From contig NZ_CP017705.1 in assembly GCF_002706795.1 (NCBI RefSeq), forward strand, positions 2,974,501 to 3,038,500: a DNA stretch of 64,000 bases. Reading direction: 5' to 3'. The translations under genes were made by a program, and so were the position numbers. This DNA comes from Brevibacillus laterosporus DSM 25 (GTDB lineage: Bacteria > Bacillota > Bacilli > Brevibacillales > Brevibacillaceae). The number at the start of each line of letters is the position of its first letter. The stretch's first letter is position 1. Shown piece by piece: positions 7,954-15,767 of this stretch. Under the pieces are notes generated by a model. The model did not search any database. It was given only the letters and a program-made list of their open reading frames with translations, and was not told where the DNA came from.

Positions 7954-8348
7954 TTCTGCCACAAGGCTCTACAATTGATTCAGTCACTTTGGAAGAGGTG
8001 GAACAACCGAGTAAAACATATAAGCTAGACCTTGTAAATAAACGCATAGTCGGCTTTGTAGACGGTCTGGACGCGGTTAAACAGGCTGTATTTAAAATAC
8101 TTTCTACCATTCGCTTTGAATACCTCATTTACTCTCATGACTACGGATTCGAGTCCCAAAGCATGGAGGATGAGGCTATTTTTCGTTCTGAGATACAACG
8201 GTGTGTCAGGGAGGCTCTTTTGCAAGATGACCGTATCCTTGATGTGACAGACTTTAAAATCACGATAGAAGGAGACACGTCTTTAACTGAGTTTGTTGTC
8301 GTATCTAAGTATGGTGATTTTAAAGAGACAAAGCAGGTGGCGCGATGA
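7950..8348 (+). CDS. xkdS: Phage baseplate wedge protein, DUF2634 (XkdS-like)
   Basis: This 132-residue DUF2634 protein is a gp25-like wedge component, with 'YLIYSHDYGFE' and an 'EIQRCVREALLQDDRI' helix as in XkdS. ATGA overlaps join it to XkdR upstream and XkdT downstream. Size and order match PBSX. Confidence 0.88.
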   Translation: MILPQGSTIDSVTLEEVEQPSKTYKLDLVNKRIVGFVDGLDAVKQAVFKILSTIRFEYLIYSHDYGFESQSMEDEAIFRSEIQRCVREALLQDDRILDVTDFKITIEGDTSLTEFVVVSKYGDFKETKQVAR

Positions 8349-9418
8349 AATGGACATTTGAGTCTTTATTCCAATTCATGCTTGATCAGGTACGTGATGA
8401 TGTAGACAAAAGACCTGATAGTAGTGTGATCTATGATGCGCTTTCTTCTGTAGCTTTAGCTATTATCAAGATACAAACTGAACAAGAGATAAACGAAAAT
8501 CTGTACTATGCTGACACCGCGACAGGAGAATATTTGGATCGAAGGACAGAAGAAGATGGAATTGAAAGGCGTCTGGCAACGAATGCAAAGCGTAAGGGTG
8601 TATTCTACGACCAAGAAGGCAGATTGTTTGATATTCCACTCAGAAGTAGATATTCGCATGAAGACTTGAATTTTATTGCATTAGAACGACTAGCAGCAGG
8701 TGAATTTCTCTTAGAGTGTGAGACATCTGGTTCGGCTGGAAACATGGTATTTGGTTCCCTTATTCCAATCGAATACATTGAGGGACTAGGAAAAGGAGAA
8801 ATCACAGATGTTTTAATACCTGGGGCCGATGAGGAAGACAATGAATCGCTACGAAAAAGATATTTTGATGCACAAGAAAGTAAGCCGTTCGGAGGCAACA
8901 TTGCAGATTACAAAGAAAAGGTAGGAAACATACCAGGTGTTGGGGGTGTACAAGTCACGCCTGCTTGGAAAGGTGGAGGCACAGTCAAATGTACCATTAT
9001 AGGTAGTGACTACAATCCGCCGTCACAAAAGTTGGTGGATGATGTCCAAACCTTTGTTGATCCAGTAGTGAATAGTGGTCTTGGCTTAGGATTAGCTCCT
9101 ATGGGGCATCGGGTTACGATAGTGGGCAACAAAAAGAAAACGATAGACCTACGTACTAAACTAATCTTGGAGGCTGACATGCATCCAGATCAAATAAAAG
9201 GCGATGTCGAAAAGGTCTATTCCGATTATCTCCTAGAGCTACGTAAGGCATGGAAAAATACAAAGAAAACCGTTGTTCGTATCAGTCAGATCGAGTCACG
9301 GTTTCTTTCTATTGCAGGGGTATTAGACGTAATGGATTCTACATTAAACGGTTCCTCTGGAAATCTGGAGTTAGACACGGAAGAAGCGCCGTATATGGGG
9401 GCGGTGACGATTGTCTAA
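8345..9418 (+). CDS. xkdT: Phage baseplate J-like protein (XkdT-like)
   Basis: This 357-residue Baseplate_J (gp6/J-like) protein forms the outer wedge of the contractile baseplate. The N-terminal 'YLDRRTEEDGIERRLA', the central 'DEEDNESLRKRYFD' and 'PFGGNIADYKEKVGNIPGVG' segments are family hallmarks. It overlaps XkdS by ATGA and the following YmfQ-type gene by 8 bases. Confidence 0.92.
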   Translation: MKWTFESLFQFMLDQVRDDVDKRPDSSVIYDALSSVALAIIKIQTEQEINENLYYADTATGEYLDRRTEEDGIERRLATNAKRKGVFYDQEGRLFDIPLRSRYSHEDLNFIALERLAAGEFLLECETSGSAGNMVFGSLIPIEYIEGLGKGEITDVLIPGADEEDNESLRKRYFDAQESKPFGGNIADYKEKVGNIPGVGGVQVTPAWKGGGTVKCTIIGSDYNPPSQKLVDDVQTFVDPVVNSGLGLGLAPMGHRVTIVGNKKKTIDLRTKLILEADMHPDQIKGDVEKVYSDYLLELRKAWKNTKKTVVRISQIESRFLSIAGVLDVMDSTLNGSSGNLELDTEEAPYMGAVTIV

Positions 9419-10085
9419 TGAATTAATGAAATATCTTCCCCCGTACTATCATGACATTCTCGAAATGCAAGAATATACACGTGCAGCCTCTCTTGCTGTC
9501 GATATGGTAGCCAAAGCTGTTGAACAAGAGTTAGCAGACCAATTCATCGAAACAGCAAGCGAAAAGGGCATAGCTCGCCGTGAGAGAATGCTACGGATTA
9601 AACCAAGAAGTGATGAGACACTGGAGTTCCGTAGGATGAGGCTAAAGAATCGAAAATCTATCAAACCGCCATTTACAGAGAGTTGGCTACAGCATCAATT
9701 AGACCGTTTACTCGGCAAAGGAAGGGTAACGGTTGAGATTGATATCCTCAATTTCATTCTTAGTGTTAACGCTGAAATCGAAAATGCACCAGCTTTCCGA
9801 GAAGTGGAGCATACAGTTCGGACAACGATTCCAGCTAATCTAGTGTATCAGCAGCGAACACAAATTAGAGAAAGTATCACTCTTTCAGAAAAGATCATTA
9901 AACAAACGATTGTTCGTCAAACAAGACTTTCTACTACATGGAGGCTAGGCCGGACACCGTTTGCAGAGGCACTAGATGAAAAAGAAGTGATTCAGCTTCC
10001 TCTAAACCGACTCACAAAACTTTCAACAAAATGGCAAGTAGGTTCCACTCCATTTGCGGAGGCGATAAGAGATGATAACCAATGA
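9411..10085 (+). CDS. xkdU: Phage tail protein, YmfQ/DUF2313 (XkdU-like)
   Basis: This is a 224-residue member of the YmfQ/XkdU family, gpI-like proteins that link wedge and tail fibre. 'LPPYYHDILEMQEYTRAASLA' at the N-terminus (TTG start overlapping XkdT) is typical. The C-terminal ~60 residues carry an imperfect internal repeat ('RLSTTWRLGRTPFAEA' near residue 168 and 'KLSTKWQVGSTPFAEA' near 204), possibly a fibre-docking peptide. ATG 9429 is an alternative start. Confidence 0.8.
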   Translation: MSNELMKYLPPYYHDILEMQEYTRAASLAVDMVAKAVEQELADQFIETASEKGIARRERMLRIKPRSDETLEFRRMRLKNRKSIKPPFTESWLQHQLDRLLGKGRVTVEIDILNFILSVNAEIENAPAFREVEHTVRTTIPANLVYQQRTQIRESITLSEKIIKQTIVRQTRLSTTWRLGRTPFAEALDEKEVIQLPLNRLTKLSTKWQVGSTPFAEAIRDDNQ

Positions 10086-10350
10086 TTTGATACTAGATAC
10101 AACGAATTTTGTAAAGGGCAAGCTAAAGAAAATAACGCTTAATGGTTCATTTGAAGTTACAGGCTTTACGGTAACGCAAGATAAAAACCTTTTGTTCGTA
10201 GAGTTTTCAGTAAGCCCTTCTGATGTTCAATTGATCAATCTAATTGAGATTCGCGATTCCGAATCAACCGTAGTTAGTTCCAGCGTAGTCTATGTTCCTA
10301 TCAATTCAGAAACGATTATTAAACACACAATTACGATTAAGGAGGGGTGA
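10072..10350 (+). CDS. Small phage tail protein, unknown
   Basis: The 92-residue product is predicted beta-rich ('FEVTGFTVTQDKNLLFVEF'). It overlaps XkdU by 14 bases and precedes the fibre genes, so it is probably a structural component of the tail fibre or baseplate periphery. I do not recognise a family. Confidence 0.6.
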   Translation: MITNDLILDTTNFVKGKLKKITLNGSFEVTGFTVTQDKNLLFVEFSVSPSDVQLINLIEIRDSESTVVSSSVVYVPINSETIIKHTITIKEG

Positions 10351-10353
10351 TAC

Positions 10354-10644
10354 ATGTTTAATGCAAAAACAGATTGGAAATACGATGAGATCGTTACAGA
10401 GAAGGACATGAACCGAATAGAAAAGGGAATCGGGGATGCTCACACGGCTGTAGACAATATACAAAAGAAGCTCACACCAGAAGGTATAGGGGCAGAAACT
10501 CCAGCAGGAGCGCAAAATAAAGTTTCCGTACACGAAGCGAAAGGTGCGCCACACGCTGACCACGTGAAAGGCAATATGCGTATTACAGTATCAACAACAG
10601 CTCCATCTAACCCAAATAAAAATGACATTTGGATCGTAATTTGA
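10354..10644 (+). CDS. Phage tail fibre N-terminal-type protein
   Basis: The 96-residue product begins 'MFNAKTDWKYDEIVTEKDMN', followed by a short helix, a motif seen at the N-terminus of many Firmicute phage fibre and neck-passage proteins. A 'HEAKGAPHADHVKGN' segment follows. GGAGGGGTGATAC precedes the start. It is probably the baseplate-docking part of the fibre, encoded separately from the adhesin domain downstream. Confidence 0.65.
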   Translation: MFNAKTDWKYDEIVTEKDMNRIEKGIGDAHTAVDNIQKKLTPEGIGAETPAGAQNKVSVHEAKGAPHADHVKGNMRITVSTTAPSNPNKNDIWIVI

Positions 10645-10653
10645 GGTGAGACT

Positions 10654-11760
10654 ATGGCTAAAATTCAACTGGCTAACGGACAAACAGTTAAGGCAATTCG
10701 TGTTTGGGATGGAGTGAAGTGGACGGATCGGATTGGACGAGTCTACACCGATAAGTGGTTAGATTTTATTTCTTACTATGAAAAGTATTTATATACTGGT
10801 CTAGGATGGGGGGGGAATAGTAATTATCCCCTTGAGATGGTGCAATTCAGTTACGATGGTGCAGAAAAGAATCGTTATAATTTTAATATAAACGGAATTT
10901 GCAATACCCTCGAAACTGATCCTAACGGAAATGTTTATTACGGACATACAAAAGGATATGCTATCTTCGATAAAAGCCTTGGGATTATTAGAAGTAGTAA
11001 TTCTTATGTTACGGATATTGCTGTAAGTAAAAACGGAGATTACGCTTTTATATCTAACTACGGAGCATATGATAATGTAGCGCTATTTTTTATGTCTAAA
11101 AACGGAGAAACAAAAAAAATAGTAGAGATTCCAAAAAGAAATCCATATATGGTCAACAGAGGTATGTGTTACGACAATGAAGGTAATATCTACACACATA
11201 TAAATCCGGGAGAATTGACTAAATTTGATGTTGCTGGTAACAAGCTTTTATCCTTCCAAGTACCAACAACATCTTATGGTTATTCTTACGGGAGTATTGA
11301 TATTGATAATGACGGGAATTTATATCGTTTGAGGGATGAAACTATAGAAAAATATGATAAAACAGGGAAGTTAATAAAGAATGTGAAATTATCTGATAAA
11401 CGAGATGTTAGGGGGTGTCTTTACGTTGATAAGGATTTTGTTTTTGTAGCTATAGCAAACTACTTTTCAACAGGTACAATGGGAGAAGTGGAAGATTCAT
11501 TGATTAAACTCACCAAGAACCTTGAAGTTGTTCAAAGGATAAATGGCGAAAGATTTAAAACAGGTAGCGACCCGTCATTTGGTGATTCTATATATTGTGA
11601 CCGAGAGAATGGAGTTTATACGGTAGGAGTAGGAAAAGTTCGAAAAAACTCTAAGAATGATCTTTCACTTATTTTGGAAAAGAATCTTAACATAGGCTCT
11701 TTAAACGGCGGTAAGTGCGCTTGTACACCGGGACGATATGGAGCATTTGGAGAAGTATAA
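10654..11760 (+). CDS. Beta-propeller tail adhesin (candidate receptor-binding protein)
   Basis: A 368-residue protein. Residues 1-40 ('AKIQLANGQTVKAIRVWDGV') are a docking segment common in phage fibre proteins. From ~45 to the end it has repeating units with 'D-x-N/D-G-N-x-Y/V' turns (for example 'TDPNGNVYYG', 'YDNEGNIYTH', 'DNDGNLYRL'), typical of NHL-like beta-propeller blades. It occupies the fibre/receptor-binding slot between fibre base and XkdX. Base composition is AT-richer than the tail genes, as often in exchanged adhesin modules. Receptor unknown. Confidence 0.65.
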   Translation: MAKIQLANGQTVKAIRVWDGVKWTDRIGRVYTDKWLDFISYYEKYLYTGLGWGGNSNYPLEMVQFSYDGAEKNRYNFNINGICNTLETDPNGNVYYGHTKGYAIFDKSLGIIRSSNSYVTDIAVSKNGDYAFISNYGAYDNVALFFMSKNGETKKIVEIPKRNPYMVNRGMCYDNEGNIYTHINPGELTKFDVAGNKLLSFQVPTTSYGYSYGSIDIDNDGNLYRLRDETIEKYDKTGKLIKNVKLSDKRDVRGCLYVDKDFVFVAIANYFSTGTMGEVEDSLIKLTKNLEVVQRINGERFKTGSDPSFGDSIYCDRENGVYTVGVGKVRKNSKNDLSLILEKNLNIGSLNGGKCACTPGRYGAFGEV

Positions 11761-11774
11761 AGGAGGGAATTTAT

Positions 11775-12122
11775 TTGTATTTACTTGTTGGTAGTAAACA
11801 ATCAGAAGAAAAGTTGACTGTACAGGAAATTTATAACCTAGATCATCCTGATAACACAGGAATAACACCTGATAGCTTTGAGAATTCCGTAATAGTTAGT
11901 GATCTGCTTGTACCCTCAGCAGAAAAACAAATTGGAAAAAGGGAAGTACATTGTGTAAATCCGAAAACTAAGGAGCAATTCTGGGAATACGTTGATCGAC
12001 CACTTACACAAGATGAAGAGATATTACAGTTAAAACAGGACAAACAGATGTTACAGCTTGCGATCACTGATTTATATGAGCAATTCCTTGCACAATCTAC
12101 TACAGGAAAGGACGTGGAATAA
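11775..12122 (+). CDS. Small phage tail/fibre-associated protein
   Basis: A 115-residue protein. TTG 11775 is chosen because AAGGAGGGAAT lies just upstream, after the previous stop. Residues 75-100 form a charged helix ('QDEEILQLKQDKQMLQLAI') that may be a coiled coil. Its position between adhesin and XkdX suggests a fibre-assembly or structural role, comparable to XkdW. No family is recognised with confidence. Confidence 0.6.
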   Translation: MYLLVGSKQSEEKLTVQEIYNLDHPDNTGITPDSFENSVIVSDLLVPSAEKQIGKREVHCVNPKTKEQFWEYVDRPLTQDEEILQLKQDKQMLQLAITDLYEQFLAQSTTGKDVE

Positions 12123-12236
12123 TTGAAATATATTGCAAAAATCTACTGTGATTTAATAAACGATGGGGTGAAGGCGCTGGAAGAAGTACCTAGTTGTATA
12201 CGCCCCGAAGTCGAACAACTACTAACTGAAAAGTAA
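12123..12236 (+). CDS. xkdX: XkdX-family small phage protein
   Basis: A 37-residue protein beginning 'MKYIAKIYCDLINDGVKALE' with a TTG start, matching the XkdX family that closes the tail operon of PBSX-type phages. Two terminators follow, so this is the last gene of the tail transcription unit. Function unknown. Confidence 0.8.
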   Translation: MKYIAKIYCDLINDGVKALEEVPSCIRPEVEQLLTEK

Positions 12237-12237
12237 G

Positions 12238-12292
12238 CGCCTTTTCCGATCTGGAGAGGGCGTTTTTTAATGGGAGCTTTGGCTCCCTATTT
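12238..12292 (+). terminator. Tandem terminators at the end of the tail operon
   Basis: A 10-bp stem pairs CGCCTTTTCC (12238-12247) with GGAGAGGGCG, followed by six T. A second hairpin, GGGAGC-TTTG-GCTCCC near 12272-12287, is followed by TATTTTATTT. Confidence 0.85.
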
Positions 12293-12327
12293 TATTTGCC
12301 CCAAGGGGGTGATAAGGAGAGGGAAGC

Positions 12328-12594
12328 ATGGAGGAGCAAATTTTTAATTCTTTATTAACACAAGGACCATTTGCGCTTTTATTTGTATGGCTATTGTTTT
12401 CTACAAAAAAAGAGGGAAGGGAACGGGAAACAAGATTGGTAAAACAGGCCGAGGAACGCGAAACAAAGCTTATGGACCATAACGAACGAATGGTAATCCA
12501 ACTGGAACGAAATACAGGTACATTACAGCAGATTGAACGCAGTCTAAACGGCTTAGAAAACGAATTACAAGAACTAAAAGAAAAGGTGGGCTAA
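12328..12594 (+). CDS. BhlA/UviB-type holin-like protein
   Basis: An 88-residue protein with one N-terminal membrane helix ('LLTQGPFALLFVWLLFSTKK') and a charged coiled-coil C-terminus ('ERNTGTLQQIERSLNGLENE'), the layout of BhlA/UviB holins. It overlaps the next holin gene by one base and precedes the amidase, so it belongs to the lysis cassette. Confidence 0.85.
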   Translation: MEEQIFNSLLTQGPFALLFVWLLFSTKKEGRERETRLVKQAEERETKLMDHNERMVIQLERNTGTLQQIERSLNGLENELQELKEKVG

Positions 12595-12848
12595 TGATGA
12601 TAGAGATTGGTTTAGTAATTGCAGTAGTAATGGCGTCAGGAGCATGGCTTAAAACGCGGAGTTGGTTCCCAAATGATTACATTCCTCTTGCTATTGTTGT
12701 CATGGCAGTTGCTTATAATGCGATCAATGCTTTGCTGTTCGGGGGAGATTTACTCGAAGCTGGCAAGATGGCTTTTATTGAGGCGACGGCTGCTATCGGA
12801 ATTCATTCGGGAGTTAAGAATTCGTTTCAGAAGGGAGAAGTGGAGTAA
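12594..12848 (+). CDS. Phage holin
   Basis: An 84-residue membrane protein with hydrophobic segments at ~1-18, ~29-47 and ~60-73 and a short polar C-terminus, located directly before the endolysin with a one-base overlap. With the BhlA-like gene it would form the membrane part of the lysis system. ATG 12594 and ATG 12597 are both usable. Confidence 0.8.
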   Translation: MMIEIGLVIAVVMASGAWLKTRSWFPNDYIPLAIVVMAVAYNAINALLFGGDLLEAGKMAFIEATAAIGIHSGVKNSFQKGEVE

Positions 12849-13495
12849 TGCAGACTATACAAGATTTTGTTCCAGCAGGGCAAAAGAACCGTCCGGGGCG
12901 TAAAATGATTCCGAAATACATCACGATTCATAATACAGGCAATGCAGGAAAAGGCGCTGATGCTCTTTCTCATGCTAAATACATCAAAGGTGATGCGGCT
13001 GAACAAAGACAAGCATCTTGGCATTTCACTGTAGATGATAAACGCATCATTCAGCATCTGCCGTTAGATGAAATGGCATGGCATTGCGGTGATGGTAATG
13101 GCCCTGGTAACTCATCATCTATTGGAATTGAAATTTGTGAGAACATTGACGGAGATATCCGAAAAGCAGAGGACTTAGCTGCTCAACTGGCTGCTGATCT
13201 ACTAAAGCAGTTCAATCTTGGAATTGATAGAGTTAAGCAACATTGGGATTGGAGTGGGAAGAACTGCCCTCACGTTTTAAGAGCGCGTCCCAATGGCTGG
13301 AGAGACTTTGTAGCATTAATTAAATCAAAAGGAGAGGTTCAAATGAAACCAGAGGTAGCGAATGAAATTATCAGCCATTTACAAGGACAATGGGCTTTTT
13401 ACAATCAAATGGGTATGAAGGATGATGCTGTGAGGATCGGGCAACTGGCAGATGAGTTGAGGGTTGCTAGTGGACAGAAAGTACAAAATAAATAA
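12848..13495 (+). CDS. N-acetylmuramoyl-L-alanine amidase (endolysin)
   Basis: A 215-residue Amidase_2 enzyme of the XlyA/CwlA type that cleaves the MurNAc-L-Ala bond of peptidoglycan. Residues 20-150 form the catalytic domain, with zinc-ligand motifs 'ITIHNTG' (His28), 'WHFTVD' and 'HWDWSGKNCPH'. Residues 166-215 form a helical C-terminal domain ('MGMKDDAVRIGQLADELRVA') whose start has its own strong ribosome site. It closes the lysis cassette. Confidence 0.92.
   Translation: MQTIQDFVPAGQKNRPGRKMIPKYITIHNTGNAGKGADALSHAKYIKGDAAEQRQASWHFTVDDKRIIQHLPLDEMAWHCGDGNGPGNSSSIGIEICENIDGDIRKAEDLAAQLAADLLKQFNLGIDRVKQHWDWSGKNCPHVLRARPNGWRDFVALIKSKGEVQMKPEVANEIISHLQGQWAFYNQMGMKDDAVRIGQLADELRVASGQKVQNK
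13330..13345 (+). promoter_or_regulatory. Strong internal ribosome site inside the amidase gene
   Basis: AGGAGAGG starting at 13330 lies five bases before the in-frame ATG 13343. Such a consensus site inside a reading frame, exactly at a domain boundary, suggests separate translation of the C-terminal domain. Confidence 0.65.
13343..13495 (+). CDS. Candidate separate 50-residue endolysin C-terminal subunit
   Basis: Internal initiation at ATG 13343 would yield a 50-residue product from 'MKPEVANEII' to 'VASGQKVQNK'. Some Gram-positive phage endolysins make such an extra binding-domain subunit that joins the full enzyme. Support here is the internal ribosome site and an independent gene of exactly 50 codons for the same domain at 22859-23011. 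Confidence 0.5.
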   Translation: MKPEVANEIISHLQGQWAFYNQMGMKDDAVRIGQLADELRVASGQKVQNK

Positions 13496-13499
13496 GCAC

Positions 13500-13530
13500 A
13501 AAACCCTCCTCTAATCGGGAGGGTTTCATT
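13500..13530 (+). terminator. Terminator of the lysis cassette
   Basis: AACCCTCC and GGGAGGGTT flank a short loop and are followed by a T-rich stretch (TCATTCTTTTC). Confidence 0.8.
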
Positions 13531-13633
13531 CTTTTCTTGACAATCATCTCTGCAACCATTTTGCTTATTTTCATGAAATTTTGCAACCAACGTTCATGAA
13601 TCGACGAACGGAGTTTAACTCCACTCGTCATAG

Positions 13634-13837
13634 TTATTTAAACAACTTACCAATCACCTTAAATATATCAAACGTAGTCCTGTTGTAAACTTTATTATAA
13701 GCATACTTCTTAGGATTTCTGAGCCATCCCCAACCTCTAGGCATCTTCAATCCAGCTCGATGTACTAACTGTCTTTTTAGGCTTGTCCTAGCTGCTACAC
13801 GCTTTTTGAAACTCGGCTTACGTATTCCAAACTTCAT
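13634..13837 (-). CDS. Small basic protein of unknown function
   Basis: A 67-residue, strongly basic protein ('MKFGIRKPSFKKRVAARTSL', then 'RAGLKMPRGWGWLRNPKKYA'). Similar short proteins are common on Firmicute phages and conjugative elements, from memory. ATG 13837 is chosen because AAGGGTGG (13850-13843) lies just upstream; an in-frame GTG at 13846 falls inside that site. It is transcribed against the lysis cassette. Confidence 0.65.
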   Translation of the reverse strand: MKFGIRKPSFKKRVAARTSLKRQLVHRAGLKMPRGWGWLRNPKKYAYNKVYNRTTFDIFKVIGKLFK

Positions 13838-13878
13838 AGCAACCACCCTTTATTTTGATTTAGCGAGACGAAGATAAT

Positions 13879-13920
13879 ACGAAAACCCTCTGACGAAATT
13901 TAAACCGCTAGAGGGTTTTC
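13879..13920. terminator. Bidirectional terminator-like hairpin
   Basis: CGAAAACCCTCT and AGAGGGTTTTCG form a perfect 12-bp stem with an 18-base loop, separating two leftward small genes. Confidence 0.65.
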
Positions 13921-13941
13921 GATTATTAGGTTGTGGTGTTT

Positions 13942-14118
13942 TCATTTATTATTTTTTCGCAAAAGAGCCACTAATAAAGCAATAGTGAATGATTGAGCGA
14001 TTGCAAGTAATATCACCATATTCTCAATAAAAGAACCTTTGGTACTTCCGATAACTAAAAACACTAAAAACATTATTGCCATCGTGAGTAACCAGTATAG
14101 TATAACGCGTAATACCAC
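13942..14118 (-). CDS. Small two-helix membrane protein
   Basis: A 58-residue product with a GTG start preceded by AAGGAGAGAAG. Two hydrophobic segments (about residues 3-24 and 32-52) are joined by a short polar turn and followed by a basic end ('LLRKNNK'). It is probably a small integral membrane protein linked to the prophage edge. Family unknown. Confidence 0.6.
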   Translation of the reverse strand: MVLRVILYWLLTMAIMFLVFLVIGSTKGSFIENMVILLAIAQSFTIALLVALLRKNNK

Positions 14119-14194
14119 AGAAGCTTCTCTCCTTCAAATCAATAGTTTATAGTGTCTAACATTAGCGGAAAAACCAGCAATAAGGTTGGATAAA

Positions 14195-15013
14195 TTAAAG
14201 TTCTGGATACTTAAATTCTATACCAAAATCTGCCACTTGGGTAGTTTTTTCGGGTTGAATGGAAAGTCCCACGGGCTTATAAGAAACTGATATAGAACCG
14301 CCTATAATTGCATGCCCGTATTGGAACTTAATATTAATCGTACCTCTTTCATGTTTATCAGCGTAAACATATTGAGAAATGTATCCAGAGTGTAGTTGTC
14401 TATTACCCATTTGTAAGTCATACTCTGCTGCTACACCAATACCCGGATCCCAATCAGATGCTTTTGAAGAATCTTCGCATTCCCATTTCTTTTTAAAAGC
14501 TGGTTTAGTACAATAGCGATTTTCATGATCATCTGGTTTACCTTTTGAGGTCATAGGCATAAAGAATTTGGAGGTTGCAGGGTATCCAATTGACATTTTA
14601 TCAGTTAACGTCCAAATCGGGGGTTCTGACCACTCGAATTTACCGTATAAATAGTATTTTCGATAACCACTTCTATCACTTTTGACTTCGAAAGCTTTTG
14701 CCTTTAACTCTATTTCGCTAAAATCATCTTCTTCATCCTTCTTTTTGGCCAATGATTTATTCATCTCAGATTGACCTTCATCAAATTTATGAGTAACCGT
14801 TTTCGAACCAATTTTTTTAGCGCCTTGATCAATCAATGCTTGCAAGATATGAGGAGGCATATCTTCCAGTTCCTCTTCATCCAAACCAATGTCTGAAACA
14901 AGGGCTTCTCGTTCATTTTCTTTCAATTCTGTTTGAGTTGTTTCGGCATAAGCGCTAAAACATAAACTTAAAGATAGAAAAACAGTAAGAGCAGAAAACA
15001 GTAATCTCTTCAT
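14195..15013 (-). CDS. Secreted protein of unknown function
   Basis: A 272-residue product with a clear signal peptide ('MKRLLFSALTVFLSLSLCFS', cleavage near AYA-E). ATG 15013 follows AAGGAGAAATATT. Residues 25-100 are acidic, with a helix 'DEEELEDMPPHILQALIDQG'. Residues 110-272 look beta-rich with two Cys (about 190 and 198). No family recognised. It is AT-rich and lies between prophage and YolD gene, so probably accessory cargo. Confidence 0.7.
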   Translation of the reverse strand: MKRLLFSALTVFLSLSLCFSAYAETTQTELKENEREALVSDIGLDEEELEDMPPHILQALIDQGAKKIGSKTVTHKFDEGQSEMNKSLAKKKDEEDDFSEIELKAKAFEVKSDRSGYRKYYLYGKFEWSEPPIWTLTDKMSIGYPATSKFFMPMTSKGKPDDHENRYCTKPAFKKKWECEDSSKASDWDPGIGVAAEYDLQMGNRQLHSGYISQYVYADKHERGTINIKFQYGHAIIGGSISVSYKPVGLSIQPEKTTQVADFGIEFKYPEL

Positions 15014-15164
15014 AATATTTCTCCTTTTCTTATATTTAAGAATAGAATAATTATATATGGAAAAAATGTCAAATATTGATAAATCATGTAGAACTCGTTT
15101 TGCTGGTCGAACTTTAAATACCATTTCTAACCATTGCATATTTTCCTCATCATAAAATAAAATA

Positions 15165-15178
15165 AGAACATACATTCG
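15165..15178 (+). promoter_or_regulatory. LexA (DinR)-like SOS box with promoter
   Basis: AGAACATACATTCG differs at two positions from the Bacillus LexA consensus CGAACRNRYGTTCG. It lies just downstream of a promoter-like pair TTGCAT (15134-15139) and TAAAAT (15158-15163), a position suited to repression. YolD-type genes are known SOS targets, which supports the site. Confidence 0.5.
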
Positions 15179-15197
15179 TATTCAAGGAGATGTTTTG

Positions 15198-15536
15198 ATG
15201 GCTAGCAAAATTCTTGATCCACTTGTAACGAAATTTATTTTGCCAGAGCATGCAGAGATTTTACGCCAGCTTCACGAGGATAAGAAACTGATCGAGAAGC
15301 CGATCATTGAAGAGGATGAGCTAGCCGAGTTTTGCTACAGGATATCTGACTCGCGTCAGCATGACTATGTCCTTACAATTAGCTGGTGGAAAGAGACAAA
15401 AGAGGGCAGAGGCGTGATAGAATCCGCTTGGGGATGGGTAGATAAGTTTGATTCAACGTTTAAACAGATCAAGTTAAAGAACGATGAAGATTTCTGGTGG
15501 ATACCTGTAGAAGATGTAGTGGATATAACTACATAA
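15198..15536 (+). CDS. YolD-like protein
   Basis: A 112-residue member of the YolD family, small proteins usually next to Y-family DNA polymerase (UvrX/YqjW) genes and induced by DNA damage. 'KPIIEEDELAEFCYRI' and the C-terminal 'WWIPVEDVVDIT' match the pattern. ATG 15198 is placed by AAGGAGATG. No polymerase gene follows; the neighbouring DNA is decayed, so the partner may have been lost. Confidence 0.75.
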   Translation: MASKILDPLVTKFILPEHAEILRQLHEDKKLIEKPIIEEDELAEFCYRISDSRQHDYVLTISWWKETKEGRGVIESAWGWVDKFDSTFKQIKLKNDEDFWWIPVEDVVDITT

Positions 15537-15576
15537 TAAGTATGTAATGCATATAATAATGAAGAAATAAGTTATT

Positions 15577-15756
15577 TTGGGGTTAATTCGTATATATGTT
15601 GGGGAGTTCAACCAGTATAATCGCCACAGTACTCTCATGTCGGCCTATCGTCACATTAAAGATCCGAAATTCATGTACTCAATCATTCGAGAAAAAGGTG
15701 AGGTTTACAAGGCTTTGAAGCAGTTTTTTGGTAAAAAAGAAGTAGAGGTTTACTAG
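15577..15756 (+). pseudogene. Gene remnant, probably transposase or phage C-terminus
   Basis: An open frame of 59 codons carries '[20 protein letters not shown]' and ends '[12 protein letters not shown]'. It lacks a good start or ribosome site. The last ~12 codons and the following 30 bases recur, inverted and diverged, at 26542-26599, and an inverted-repeat element begins right after it. The 3' end of an insertion-sequence gene is the simplest reading, but the family is not recognised. Confidence 0.4.
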
Positions 15757-15767
15757 AAAAAATAAAA

